This document shows, one piece after another, positions 32,902 to 42,407 of a stretch of 42,407 nt of DNA. The DNA comes from GCA-2794515 sp033763335 (GTDB lineage Bacteria; Chloroflexota; Anaerolineae; Aggregatilineales; Phototrophicaceae). The position numbers and the translations under genes were made by a program. The notes under the pieces are model-generated. The model saw only the letters and a program-made list of their open reading frames with translations, was not told the DNA's origin and made no database searches. The stretch lies in assembly GCA_033763335.1 (NCBI GenBank), contig JANRKU010000182.1, positions 1 through 42,407 on the forward strand. Direction: 5' to 3'. Position 1 is the stretch's first letter. Every line of letters starts with the position of its first letter.

Positions 32902-35900
32902 TCATGGGATGGCGGTAAATTCATCTTTTAACCGCATATTCTCGATAAACAATTCATACAATGCGCTCTGATTCACGCCATAGATAGTCGTTAATTCGTT
33001 TTGATATTCTACGGTGAGTAATCCACGCTCAACCATCTCGCCAAATTTAATCAATCCGCCCGTTGCCCCATAGCGTTTCGTCTCATAATCGGTCACAACC
33101 ACATAGCTCACATTATAAAAACGCAGAATATCGCTGGCGGTGACTATATCTAAGGTGCTATAGAACGAATTGACATTGGCGGCACGTTGACGCACAACGG
33201 CTGGCATGGTGTTGAGTGAGCGTTGTTGTGTTTGGTGATAATCCCATCCTGCCACCGATGGTAGCCCTGTATTGATGGAAATACGCCCGCCCCATTTATA
33301 CAATGAGCCATAACTTTGTGCTTCCATGATGATGGGCGACCCTTTTACATTACGTTGCAACCATTGAATCGCATCATAATCGGAACTAAGCGTCACATAC
33401 TCTGGCAGACCACCAATACTCGTCAGTCCATCTTCGTAAAATTGTGTCACATAATTCATATACGCATTGCCATCCAATGTGAGTGGCACATCTGGCGACA
33501 TACGAAAGGCAGATTTTGCCCCTGTAGCCGTGATGGGATAAAGCAAGCAGATGAATATCATCACCCCCATAATGCTATACCATGGGAGAGCAATTCGCGC
33601 CTTCCAACGATTGGCATTACTCGTCAGCCACGAGAAACCTGCGCCACCAACCACACTGAAGATGAGCCAAACTTGGATATAAAATTTGAAAATACTGTTT
33701 TGTCTGCCATTATCCAAGCGCAGGGTGATAATTTCTGTGCCAAATGTAATCGCCAATGCCAACCCCGCCAAGACGAGGATGAATTGCATCGGGCGCGATT
33801 GATTTGGGCGGAAAAACAAAATTCCTATCCATATCACCAATGGGATGACGACCATCGCCACATGATAGCCCATGAACACAACGGCGAGTGTGCCAAAAAA
33901 CACCATCCCCGCAAGGAGCATGAGGCTAATGAGCAAATTCAATTTTCCGCGCAACGTCCGTACCCGCACCGAGCGCATCCAGCGTGCTGTTTCCCATATC
34001 AACAACGAGACGATGACGAACAAGAACAAGCCGTGAATAGACAGATATGCCCATAGCGGGGTTTTGCGACCATCCCACACCTTAAATTCGGTGAGTGCAG
34101 AGGAGAACCACCATGAAAATGGCAACGCCACCACCACAGCGATGATGAGGAATCCGCCCACACGAAGCAATAAATTCCACAATGACCAACGCGAGATTTT
34201 TCCCCAATTCAACCACCACGCATAGCCCAAACCGAGTACGCCAAAAATAGTGAAGGTGGGGGTCTCCCATGTATTGGTCGCGGTAAACAACCCGATAACC
34301 AACGCGCCCAAGAAAATCGCGCCAAATTGCATCCACCATGCCCGTTTATCACGTCCCGCGTGCATAATTTCGGCAAAGACGAATAACATCGCAAAGAGCA
34401 TTAATGGCATTGAGACCATGTGTGCGTGCAAATCACCATATAAGAAGGTGAAATAAGGCATTTCGTTGATTGCACCATCAGCCTGACAGGGAATTTCGGT
34501 GATGGTGCGCGTTGGCGCCCAAAACCATCGTTCCCCAGAAATATAAACTTGTCCACCACTCAATGCGCTCAAAAAGCCACTGGGGATACTGGTGAGCAAA
34601 CTCGAAATGCTATTCAATTCATACCCAATTTGGTCGGTGAGGGGTGCTTGGTCGCGCAATATTTGGGCATCTTGGCAAATACGCAATTTCGTCAAAAAGT
34701 CAGGATATTGCCCGTAGGTATCATAGTATTCTTGTTCAAGTTCCACCACAAACATGCCTTGTGCTTGTTTATAGCCACCCGCATTTGCCAATGCGCCAAG
34801 AAATACCCGACCATTATCCAAATTGCCAAATACAACTGCCATCATGAGCGCCATAATACCCGCCACCCATGGATTACCCAATGGACGGCGTTTTGGCTTG
34901 TCATCTTGCATGACAGGGACGAGTTGCCCATCTTCATCCACCGTCTTTTCGGTGATTTTCCAGCTACTAACGACATTAAATGCCACCGAAAACGCGCCCA
35001 TCCCTGTCACAGAAAATAGCATGGGGATGATGAGGTTATAGGCAACCGATGGCACAACACCCAATAGTAACGTTGGCACACCCGCAATCACAAACCCAAA
35101 GTAGTAATAATTCAAATACCCACCGCCAAACCATGGGTCATAAGCGGGGAAGATGGTACTCCGCAATACCGCGTTAAAATAGGCAAAGTCCATCGGCTTT
35201 TCGCCACCAAATTGTGGATGCCACAAATCGGGGTTAGAAAGGCGTACCCCCACAAAGGCGATGAATAATGCCAATGCCAAAATATCCATCCATAAGAGCA
35301 TTTTCCAACGCGCCCGTATAAATGGGAAGAAGGTGGCACGCACACGCCATGTCACCCATGCGCTAAATCCTGCCAGCACCAGCAAAATGACAAATAGCCC
35401 TGCCGATGACCATGTGAGGAAGCGCAACGTCCCCAGCGCCCATGCAATCCACGCGGTTAAAACAATACCGATGATTTTGGAGAACCCATAGCCCCTATCG
35501 GCTAATGCAGGGAACACCGCAAATAAAATCGGGAATGTGATAAATCCAAAGACCATGATGGTTAGCCACCAAACCACCATCGTCACCAATTGATTGCTAT
35601 TGATGAAGCTATCTGGGTTAAACCGTTCCAACCATGTGCCACCCGATTGTTGAATTTGTTCCATTTCAGGGGTGAGCATCAGGTTAGATGGGGCTTTATC
35701 GGCTTGTAGTGATGATACCGTGGTGATATTCACCAATGTTGGGTCTACATAGCCCCCCAAAATGCTATCTGTGCGGGTGAGGACGACACTTTGCATAATC
35801 GCCCGCATTTGCTCTGATGAATAATCGGGGCGCTTTTTGAATAAGAAAATGACAGGATGGTCATATACCGTAAAGGCTTCTTCTGCTTCATATTCGTTGA

Positions 35901-38301
35901 GCCATCTTGGGGCATTATAAGTGGGCAAATATTGGTCAGAAATTTTGATAGGTCCCAGTTCAAACGTCTCTTGAAAAGTTGCCACCAATTCAAACCCAAG
36001 TTCCCCGCTAAAAAGTGCCTCATAATAACGCATGGTCAATGGATAGCGCACAGGCAAGCGCGATTGCGAGTCGTAGCGACGGTTGCTGTTGATATAAATA
36101 TAATCCGATTGGTCGAGCATAACTTCCCAACGGTCACGCTTTTCTGGAATATCTTCTGCGGCAATATCCAGATTATGGACATGAATTTGGTCATTCCAAA
36201 TCGAGACCCGTTGGCAATTATCGCGCCCAAACATCCCCGCCCATAAATCATCAGCAAGGGTCATACCGAGTGGCAATTCACACACCGCATTCGGCACAGG
36301 CTCATCCCAGGGTTGCTCACTGCCCATGACAGAGCCAATGCTCACCACTGCATCACCTTCTACGATTTCTACACGGAAAAGATATTCCATCCCTGCTTTG
36401 ACTTGGAGGGGTGTTTCAAAGGTGATGGGATATGTCTCGCCTAATGTGTTTTCTGGCGCGACAAAATTACTACGAATGGTCGCCCCTGTGAGTTCTGTAT
36501 TGGTAAGCGGGTCTATCACCGTCAGGCGGAGGGTATGCACCTTTGAGCTATCCAACGCCATGAGGCGAGTCGCCGTCACTGTGGTGATAATGCCATCGGT
36601 TGCCGTCTTAAATCGGGCGATTGCAGGCATATTGGGGTAAAAGCGCGTGGCATCATTGACAATCCACTGCTCAAAAGGAATCCCATTGCGCGATTTATAT
36701 TCATTGGGAAAAGACACATTGATAATCGGTTCATCCGCCGTTGCCCCTGCCCGTTGCATCCAAAAATCGCCTTCAACGCGCTCCATTGCGTAATAGGTCG
36801 CTTGGACAAAGGTGGCAGGGTCACGATAAATATTGGTGAACATCACACCCCACAACACAGTAAAGGCAGTCACACCCACCAGCGTCCCTGCCGCGACCAA
36901 TGTCCGCCATAAGCGCACATTTTTAGCCGATGACCGTTTGAGGAACTCGACCAACCCCCATGCACCCAATACCACCAACGCGGGATAGAGGGGTAAATAA
37001 TAGCGCATGGACATGACCCACAAATTCCCCGCAAACAGGAAATAAGCCACTATCCATGCCGACAATGCCAAATTCTGAAACCCACCTGCCCGTCCCCGAA
37101 TGAGTCGCCAGAGTGACCACAGCAAGGAAAACCATGCCGTCAGCCCTAATGCAATGCCCATCCCCCATAACACCATGTTCGAGAGGGGGAATAAATAGCC
37201 TGCCCTATTGACCCATTGCCAATTGGGAGGGCTTTCATATTCGCCACCCACATAAAATTGGGCTTGCCCCAATGTCTTGATATAGCGTTCAGACGGGGCA
37301 ATATTAAAAAATCCGGGTCCTTCAAAGGCGTATGGGTTGCCAACACGGAATACGACGATTGATACAATGCCCGCCAGCACCAATCCTAAAAATTGGAATA
37401 GCATGATATTGCTTCGTTCTTTGAGTGACAGGCGCACATCAAATGCGGGCAACATGCGATAAATTGCCACGACAATAATCACAGCAGCGAGTGGCGCGAC
37501 ATTCACCCGACTCGCCACCGCCATCCCAAGCCCAACCCCAAAGCCTGCATAATCCCACCACTTGCCAGAGCCTTGTGTTCGCACAGCAAAATAAAGCGCC
37601 AGCGCCACAAAAAAGTTTGTGGTGGCATCATTTGTACCAAAGTGTGCTTGTTGAATCGAAAAAGCGACACTCGCATATAAAATTGCCGCCAATAACCCAA
37701 CCCACTTGCCATGTAAGCGCAATCCCATGAGAAATACGAGTAAAATAACGCCTGTCTCTGCCAATGCCGATAGCGCCCGCCAAACAGCAACGATACCATC
37801 TGACCCCAACCACACAGGGTCATCGGTTTGGCTATACATCACCTCCGCGCCCATCCGCGCCAAAAATAGGGGCAATGTGCCATAGACATAATAACTTCTA
37901 TCCACATTTTCTGGATTCAAAAGCGAACATTCGGTATCGAAATAACTGCCTGCACCATTGGTCTGTGGATACCGTTCACGACATATCTTTTGGCGCTCAA
38001 AACGCTCTTGTTCATCGGGATGACAGGTGTTAACCCCGTTAATATCCACTGTGCAATCCACAAAAAGCGGTCTACCCAATGCTGGCGCGATAATCATCGT
38101 CAAATAACGCTCATCGGGATGAAAACGCACAAAGTCATCCCAGTTATTCGCCATAAACCGCGCATATCCGCCCGCAAATAGTGTGAGTAACAACACCACT
38201 GCCACCAAAATATCACTCATCGAAATGCTGATGAGTGGGCGACGCGGGGGTGGTGCTATCTGATTTTCTTCAATAACATCCGTCACAGAATTATTCTCCA
38301 T
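32902..38301 (-). CDS. GT39-like plus DUF2298 fusion membrane protein
   Basis: About 1,799 residues. Residues ~20-520 form a GT39/PMT-like unit with helix 1 followed by the acidic external motif HPDERYLTMI near 67. Residues ~520-890 are a soluble external beta-rich region (IARFKTATDGIITT, EYLFRVEIVEGDAVVSIGS). Residues ~910-1800 form a full DUF2298 unit with PMDFAYFNAVLRS near 1040, GGYLNYYYFGFVIAG after it, and GDLHAHMVSMPL near 1297. These two units are usually separate genes, so this is a natural fusion of probable partner activities. GTG 38325 is also in frame; ATG 38301 is chosen, and neither has a clear ribosome binding site. It follows the GT39 gene by 10 bases. Confidence 0.83.
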   Translation of the reverse strand: MENNSVTDVIEENQIAPPPRRPLISISMSDILVAVVLLLTLFAGGYARFMANNWDDFVRFHPDERYLTMIIAPALGRPLFVDCTVDINGVNTCHPDEQERFERQKICRERYPQTNGAGSYFDTECSLLNPENVDRSYYVYGTLPLFLARMGAEVMYSQTDDPVWLGSDGIVAVWRALSALAETGVILLVFLMGLRLHGKWVGLLAAILYASVAFSIQQAHFGTNDATTNFFVALALYFAVRTQGSGKWWDYAGFGVGLGMAVASRVNVAPLAAVIIVVAIYRMLPAFDVRLSLKERSNIMLFQFLGLVLAGIVSIVVFRVGNPYAFEGPGFFNIAPSERYIKTLGQAQFYVGGEYESPPNWQWVNRAGYLFPLSNMVLWGMGIALGLTAWFSLLWSLWRLIRGRAGGFQNLALSAWIVAYFLFAGNLWVMSMRYYLPLYPALVVLGAWGLVEFLKRSSAKNVRLWRTLVAAGTLVGVTAFTVLWGVMFTNIYRDPATFVQATYYAMERVEGDFWMQRAGATADEPIINVSFPNEYKSRNGIPFEQWIVNDATRFYPNMPAIARFKTATDGIITTVTATRLMALDSSKVHTLRLTVIDPLTNTELTGATIRSNFVAPENTLGETYPITFETPLQVKAGMEYLFRVEIVEGDAVVSIGSVMGSEQPWDEPVPNAVCELPLGMTLADDLWAGMFGRDNCQRVSIWNDQIHVHNLDIAAEDIPEKRDRWEVMLDQSDYIYINSNRRYDSQSRLPVRYPLTMRYYEALFSGELGFELVATFQETFELGPIKISDQYLPTYNAPRWLNEYEAEEAFTVYDHPVIFLFKKRPDYSSEQMRAIMQSVVLTRTDSILGGYVDPTLVNITTVSSLQADKAPSNLMLTPEMEQIQQSGGTWLERFNPDSFINSNQLVTMVVWWLTIMVFGFITFPILFAVFPALADRGYGFSKIIGIVLTAWIAWALGTLRFLTWSSAGLFVILLVLAGFSAWVTWRVRATFFPFIRARWKMLLWMDILALALFIAFVGVRLSNPDLWHPQFGGEKPMDFAYFNAVLRSTIFPAYDPWFGGGYLNYYYFGFVIAGVPTLLLGVVPSVAYNLIIPMLFSVTGMGAFSVAFNVVSSWKITEKTVDEDGQLVPVMQDDKPKRRPLGNPWVAGIMALMMAVVFGNLDNGRVFLGALANAGGYKQAQGMFVVELEQEYYDTYGQYPDFLTKLRICQDAQILRDQAPLTDQIGYELNSISSLLTSIPSGFLSALSGGQVYISGERWFWAPTRTITEIPCQADGAINEMPYFTFLYGDLHAHMVSMPLMLFAMLFVFAEIMHAGRDKRAWWMQFGAIFLGALVIGLFTATNTWETPTFTIFGVLGLGYAWWLNWGKISRWSLWNLLLRVGGFLIIAVVVALPFSWWFSSALTEFKVWDGRKTPLWAYLSIHGLFLFVIVSLLIWETARWMRSVRVRTLRGKLNLLISLMLLAGMVFFGTLAVVFMGYHVAMVVIPLVIWIGILFFRPNQSRPMQFILVLAGLALAITFGTEIITLRLDNGRQNSIFKFYIQVWLIFSVVGGAGFSWLTSNANRWKARIALPWYSIMGVMIFICLLYPITATGAKSAFRMSPDVPLTLDGNAYMNYVTQFYEDGLTSIGGLPEYVTLSSDYDAIQWLQRNVKGSPIIMEAQSYGSLYKWGGRISINTGLPSVAGWDYHQTQQRSLNTMPAVVRQRAANVNSFYSTLDIVTASDILRFYNVSYVVVTDYETKRYGATGGLIKFGEMVERGLLTVEYQNELTTIYGVNQSALYELFIENMRLKDEFTAIP

Positions 38302-38311
38302 TTTGCCAACA

Positions 38312-40933
38312 TCACGGTACGGCACAAGCAGGGTTGCTCACAAATTGTCGCGCAAATGCCCTAAAGCCTGCTTCCCCCAACGCGGGAACACGATACACTT
38401 TGAAATCATCATTTGGCTGATAACTGGTTATCACAGTAGTACGTCCATTGGGAAACCATAAACGCAAATTAGCTTCCATTTCATCATCTTCGAGATAATA
38501 GAAGAACAGCAAATCTTTATTCACATCCACGCGCAATTCTCGATTGGGGCAATAATACGCATCACTGACAAAATCTGGTACAGCAAAGACATTGACATCA
38601 ATGCCATTTAACCAGTTTATCATCCCGCCTTCCATCCCAATAATGCGATGGTCAAACCAAAAATCATACGAAATCATAAACGCATTACCATACGACCCAT
38701 CGCTCATCGCAAATCCGCGCAAAATACGCCCTGCCTCGCTATGGGGCAACGATTGGGGCAGATACGATTCATAATAATTTTCATAGTAGGTCTTGCTATT
38801 CAGTGATACAGCAAGAATGACCAAAAAGAACACAATAAGGACGCTTATTTGCGTACCAATACGCTTAAACACCTGCCCTGCTTGGGATATAAAAAGCCCT
38901 ATCGGCAATGCCGCTATCAGATATGCCGCAGGCAACGACCCACTCGTGCGTGTCGCACTCGGATTTTCAAGCGGTTGTGCAATCGAAAGCGCCGATGGCA
39001 ACAACATGATGAGTACCATCATCGGCACGATTAATAAAATGCCCTCTTTGCGGATGAAAACCAGCCCAATCCAAGCCGCCACCCCAATAATCAAAAATGC
39101 ACCTGTGACCGTATCCATCGCAGGATAATTGGGATAAGCATTAATCCACGCAATATCGCCCTTCCAATTGAACATCAACACCGCATTGCGGATGTTGTCG
39201 GTCAAAATGGGGACATTTTTATTGAAGGCTTCTATACGCTCGGCAATCGTGGCATTACGCTCGGTGATAACCCCATTTTCATCGGTGGTTTGGATGATGT
39301 CATCACCCAATAAACGCCCTGCGGTACGCATCCAGAACAAATTGGGATATTCCACCGAAAAGCGGAATAATGGGATAAAGGCGATGAAGGCAATCATCAC
39401 CAATACCGCTAAATGGCTCGCATAAGCCCAAAATTGCCCACGTTGGCGCAATCTGCACCACATCGCCCATCCAACAGCCACCACAATGAATACGGGCATC
39501 ATCCGCACAGCTTGATAGGTATATAAGCCAAAGCCCAATACCAACCCCGCCATGATAAAATCACCACGCCGATTATACCGCAAGGCGCGGATGATAAATC
39601 CGAGTAGTAGCGTAGCGACCAATGGGGTGAGGACAATCCGCAACGATAGCCGTGTAATGGCTAAATGCCAATAACTGACTGCCACCAATGCCATCAGGCT
39701 CAAACCAACGATATTGCCTAATTTGCGGTCTTTTTCGCCAATGACCTCGCGCCCCAACCACCATAAAAATGGCAAGGTGATGAGTGATTCTAAAATCGCA
39801 ACCACTTTGAGCAACAGAAAACCAACTTCAAGACCTGTAAATTGCGAAAAAAGCGCAAGAATATACATATGCAATGATTCGCGCCCGCCATTATTGGTGA
39901 AAAAAATTGACCTATCACCATTGAGGATTTGGTCAACATTGAGCAATTTTTCGATATGGTCACTGGTCATCTCTGGTGGGAGGCGGTTTAGGTCATAAAA
40001 CCGAAATGCCGTCCCCATGATGAGGATAGCCATAAATATCAATACTGACGGGCTAAACAGACGAATCCCATGCGCCCATTCGGTCATATTTTTATATAAT
40101 TGCGGGAGCGACCACGATTTTGGAGCAAATAAAATGACAACACATACGATGGAAGCCAACCATCCCCAAAAACCCACTCCAGAAAATTGATTTTGGGGGT
40201 TACTTATCCATGCCACCGCGCTAAAAAAGACTGCCCCTATCCCCGCAAAAATGCGAACAGGGTGAATTACCCATGTATTGGTAAACGGCATGAGCATGGC
40301 AGTATCTTCAAGCCGTTCTGGATTGGGTAGTGTGTCATCACTCGCAACTGTGGCTACAGGGCGATTTGTGAATCGTGCCAAAAGGGTAAATTTGCCATCA
40401 GAAAATTCAGCAAATAACCAGAGCAAGAATCCCGCCAATAAAAATGGCGCACCTTTATCCAATTGCCCCGATTCATACCGAATTTCCGCGCTCACCAAAA
40501 TAACACTGCCCCAAAATGCCAGCGCAAACGCCATCACATACAATCCCAATTTGAGGAATTGACGGCGTGCCTCGCGGAACGATAACCGTTGTTCTGGGGT
40601 AATTTCACCTTCTAGCGTGTGGTCGGTGGGCGTTTCAATAGACATGCGGGTGGTCGTTTCCACATCAATGTCTATAATATCATCTAATGTAGGCGATTCT
40701 GATGGATTTGCATTGACAGACGATTGCCCCGCAATGTCACTTAATCCACGCCATGTCTTAAATGGCGCACGCAAAAATTGTCCCAATAATTCTGCCAGCG
40801 TCAAATCTTCTAATCTGCGCCGATAGGGTAATTGTGCCACTGTATCCGATGAGAGAATAGTTTCATCCGATGGTTTTGGCAAGGGTTTGGGAATTGTCTC
40901 TTCTATATCAGAAAAATCGTCAAAGTCATTCAT
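38312..40933 (-). CDS. GT39-like membrane glycosyltransferase with acidic cytoplasmic N-terminus
   Basis: About 873 residues. The first ~125 are cytoplasmic and acidic/Pro-rich (FDDFSDIEETIPKPLPKP), followed by helices. The family-type external loop is MTSDHIEKLLNVDQILNG with Asp in the expected acidic position, then NNGGRESLHMYILALF. The last ~150 residues are external. The frame is open to 40957, but ATG 40933 overlaps the methyltransferase stop as ATGA and is preferred, with AAAGGG upstream. Probably part of a surface glycan assembly line with its neighbours; the exact sugar is unknown. Confidence 0.8.
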   Translation of the reverse strand: MNDFDDFSDIEETIPKPLPKPSDETILSSDTVAQLPYRRRLEDLTLAELLGQFLRAPFKTWRGLSDIAGQSSVNANPSESPTLDDIIDIDVETTTRMSIETPTDHTLEGEITPEQRLSFREARRQFLKLGLYVMAFALAFWGSVILVSAEIRYESGQLDKGAPFLLAGFLLWLFAEFSDGKFTLLARFTNRPVATVASDDTLPNPERLEDTAMLMPFTNTWVIHPVRIFAGIGAVFFSAVAWISNPQNQFSGVGFWGWLASIVCVVILFAPKSWSLPQLYKNMTEWAHGIRLFSPSVLIFMAILIMGTAFRFYDLNRLPPEMTSDHIEKLLNVDQILNGDRSIFFTNNGGRESLHMYILALFSQFTGLEVGFLLLKVVAILESLITLPFLWWLGREVIGEKDRKLGNIVGLSLMALVAVSYWHLAITRLSLRIVLTPLVATLLLGFIIRALRYNRRGDFIMAGLVLGFGLYTYQAVRMMPVFIVVAVGWAMWCRLRQRGQFWAYASHLAVLVMIAFIAFIPLFRFSVEYPNLFWMRTAGRLLGDDIIQTTDENGVITERNATIAERIEAFNKNVPILTDNIRNAVLMFNWKGDIAWINAYPNYPAMDTVTGAFLIIGVAAWIGLVFIRKEGILLIVPMMVLIMLLPSALSIAQPLENPSATRTSGSLPAAYLIAALPIGLFISQAGQVFKRIGTQISVLIVFFLVILAVSLNSKTYYENYYESYLPQSLPHSEAGRILRGFAMSDGSYGNAFMISYDFWFDHRIIGMEGGMINWLNGIDVNVFAVPDFVSDAYYCPNRELRVDVNKDLLFFYYLEDDEMEANLRLWFPNGRTTVITSYQPNDDFKVYRVPALGEAGFRAFARQFVSNPACAVP

Positions 40934-41781
40934 TGGGGTTTGCGCCCTTTGATACACAAATTCACAGTAGATTTTTCGGGTGATTCATTCATGCTATTAC
41001 GACGGTCAAAATAATTGAATAGCGATAGCCCAATGGTTATCGGATTCCACCATACACTATTTCGTGGTTCATCAAATTTGGTACGGTCTGCGACTTTTGC
41101 CATATCACTGGGTAATGCGCCTGCTTCTAATAACGGCTTGCCGATGCCATAAACCAAATTATGAATAAAGGGGAAGCTATAATGGGTGAAGGCACGTTCT
41201 TCTTCAATAATAAATCCCGCACATGCCGTATTTTGGCGCAATTCCTCACGGGTATAAAGGCGCACATGATTCGCCCAAATCCCCGCCAACATGCCCTTGC
41301 TGATATGGGTCTTAAATAGGTGTTGCAGTGTGCGATTAATCGGGTCCCAAAGAAAGGGATAATCGGCATTGGGGACAGTGATGACCACTACCCCACCGGG
41401 TTTTAATACCCGATAGGCTTCTTTTAGCCCTGCCACATCATCATCAAGGTGTTCCAACACTTCAGATAGGATGACGGCATCAAAAGTGTTATCTGGATAA
41501 GGCAAGGCATAAATGCTGGCATGATTGAGGGTGATATCAGGCAACCCTGCTAAGTTATTTTTTGCCTTAACTAGCACATCCCAATCCAAATCACCGCCGA
41601 CCAAACGACACTTGCTCACATAGCGGAACATATTCAAATAAAACCCACGACCACACGGCATATCTAAAATGAAGTCGCCATCTTGTGGATTCACCCATTC
41701 AAAAATTGTCTGCACACGCCGTTTGAATGCCATATCTGCTTCGTTGCGCGTCATGTGTTGGATGGTTGCGTCATCAATCAT
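40930..41781 (-). CDS. SAM-dependent methyltransferase (class I)
   Basis: A 283-residue protein with the Rossmann-like fold of class I methyltransferases: motif I ILDMPCGRGFY (38-48), an acidic residue at the end of strand 2 (GGDLDWD, near 64), HASIYALPYPDNTFDAVI and EVLEHLDDD (107-115), then VLKPGGVVVITVPN. The C-terminus is less conserved. It could methylate a sugar, a lipid-linked glycan or a polyprenyl carrier; the glycosyltransferase neighbours support this but do not prove it. Its ATG overlaps the upstream GT4 stop (ATGA), and its own stop overlaps the next start, so the three genes are translationally coupled. Confidence 0.88.
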   Translation of the reverse strand: MIDDATIQHMTRNEADMAFKRRVQTIFEWVNPQDGDFILDMPCGRGFYLNMFRYVSKCRLVGGDLDWDVLVKAKNNLAGLPDITLNHASIYALPYPDNTFDAVILSEVLEHLDDDVAGLKEAYRVLKPGGVVVITVPNADYPFLWDPINRTLQHLFKTHISKGMLAGIWANHVRLYTREELRQNTACAGFIIEEERAFTHYSFPFIHNLVYGIGKPLLEAGALPSDMAKVADRTKFDEPRNSVWWNPITIGLSLFNYFDRRNSMNESPEKSTVNLCIKGRKPQ

Positions 41782-42407
41782 TTGGCAAACTCCTCAAATA
41801 CCGCCTCATATTGTGCCACAGTTTCTTCAAATGAAAACACCGTTTCAATTTCGGCGCGTGAGCGCACAAAATCGGCACGATTATCCAAAACACGTACAAT
41901 CGTCTCGCCAATTTTTACATAATCGCCCACAGGGGTTAATGCACCCATGCCTGTTTTCATCACAGGGACACGCCCACCGGGGGTATCGGTCATCACAACA
42001 GGCGTGCCAGAGAGCATGGCTTCTACTTGTACCAATGCAAAACATTCACTATCGCTGGTGAGCGCCAACACATCACACGCCATAAAAAAATCTGCCATGA
42101 ATTGCATATCTTTGTGTAATCCCAAAAATATCAATTGGTCTTGATATTTTTCCACCACATGCTGATACATCTCCCATGTATTTTCGTAGGGGATGTTATA
42201 TTCACCTGCAAAAACAATCCGCGCATTGGGGTATTTTTTGTTGATGATTTCCAGTGATTGAATCAGCAAATCGGGGCGTTTTTCTTGTACAAAGCGTCCC
42301 GCATAGCCAATGATAGGTCCGCCATCATTATGTGACCATTCTTCGCGCAAGGCTTGGGCATTTTCTGGATTTGGGGCGGGCATGGTGATGGGCGGGTAAA
42401 TCACCTT
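41778..42407 (-). CDS. GT4-family glycosyltransferase (5' end cut off by window)
   Basis: C-terminal part of a GT-B-fold retaining glycosyltransferase using a nucleotide-sugar donor in the cytoplasm. The visible 209 residues include IIGYAGRFVQEKRPDLLI, the region ARIVFAG, IFLGLHKDMQFMADFF, and the EX7E donor-binding motif ECFALVQVEAMLSGTPVV. The frame is open to the window edge and continues beyond it; the GTG at 42404 is an internal Val, not a start. Its stop overlaps the methyltransferase start by 4 bases. It probably adds a sugar to a lipid-linked precursor before export to the GT39/DUF2298 enzymes. Confidence 0.9.
   Translation of the reverse strand, partial: KVIYPPITMPAPNPENAQALREEWSHNDGGPIIGYAGRFVQEKRPDLLIQSLEIINKKYPNARIVFAGEYNIPYENTWEMYQHVVEKYQDQLIFLGLHKDMQFMADFFMACDVLALTSDSECFALVQVEAMLSGTPVVMTDTPGGRVPVMKTGMGALTPVGDYVKIGETIVRVLDNRADFVRSRAEIETVFSFEETVAQYEAVFEEFAK

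Noticed and set aside
33316..34056. 246-codon open frame opposite the DUF2298 part of the fusion gene
   Set aside because: It is antisense to well-supported membrane helices; its His/Arg/Asn-rich composition is what a reversed hydrophobic reading frame gives.

Overview
The window reads as a chromosomal segment of a Chloroflexota bacterium, probably from an Anaerolineae-like lineage. That call is an inference. It rests on the run of giant GT39, Agl23-like and DUF2298 membrane proteins, which is characteristic of Chloroflexota and some archaea, and on the style of the nusA-infB operon. Coding density is high, many neighbours overlap by a few bases, and I see no transposase, phage gene, tRNA, rRNA or CRISPR array.

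Layout. (1) Bases 1-223 hold a palindromic repeat element, a second inverted repeat and a possible promoter. (2) Bases 224-7453 (+) form an alpha-glucoside uptake and phosphorolysis operon: two MalF/MalG-type permeases, a DUF624/YesL-like membrane protein, a LacI-family regulator, a GH65 disaccharide phosphorylase and beta-phosphoglucomutase. It ends at a strong bidirectional terminator. The logic is import of an alpha-linked disaccharide, splitting by phosphate to beta-glucose-1-phosphate plus glucose, and conversion to glucose-6-phosphate. No binding protein or ATPase gene is present. (3) Bases 7524-10158 (-) encode malate dehydrogenase and ATP-dependent PEP carboxykinase, read from a divergent region containing three dyads, one of them CRP/Rex-like. 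(4) Bases 10434-13170 (+) encode a His-rich small membrane protein, an unrecognised 173-residue protein, Era GTPase and a DUF692 metalloenzyme-like TIM barrel, nearly all coupled, followed by a terminator. (5) Bases 13281-21128 (-) are the classic transcription/translation operon, in the order of transcription nusA, a small NusA-tail-like gene, ylxR, infB, rbfA, nrnA, truB, ribF. A structured leader lies before infB. (6) Bases 21321-28155 (-) hold an ECF sigma factor, a degenerate anti-sigma factor and a roughly 1,880-residue Agl23-like membrane protein fused to an NHL propeller. (7) Bases 28228-42407 (-) hold a tightly packed envelope-glycan cluster: a GT4 glycosyltransferase (cut by the window end), a methyltransferase, a GT39-like protein, a GT39+DUF2298 fusion of about 1,800 residues, a second DUF2298 protein and another GT39-like protein.

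Most unusual items: a baseplate-J-like beta domain of about 200 residues inserted in the first external loop of the MalF-type permease; a small gene directly after nusA whose C-terminus copies the NusA tail; the DUF692 enzyme coupled to era; the infB leader stem-loop with a possible alternative pairing; and the sigma/anti-sigma pair leading into a giant glycan-assembly protein. All functional calls come from reading motifs by eye; no database search was run.
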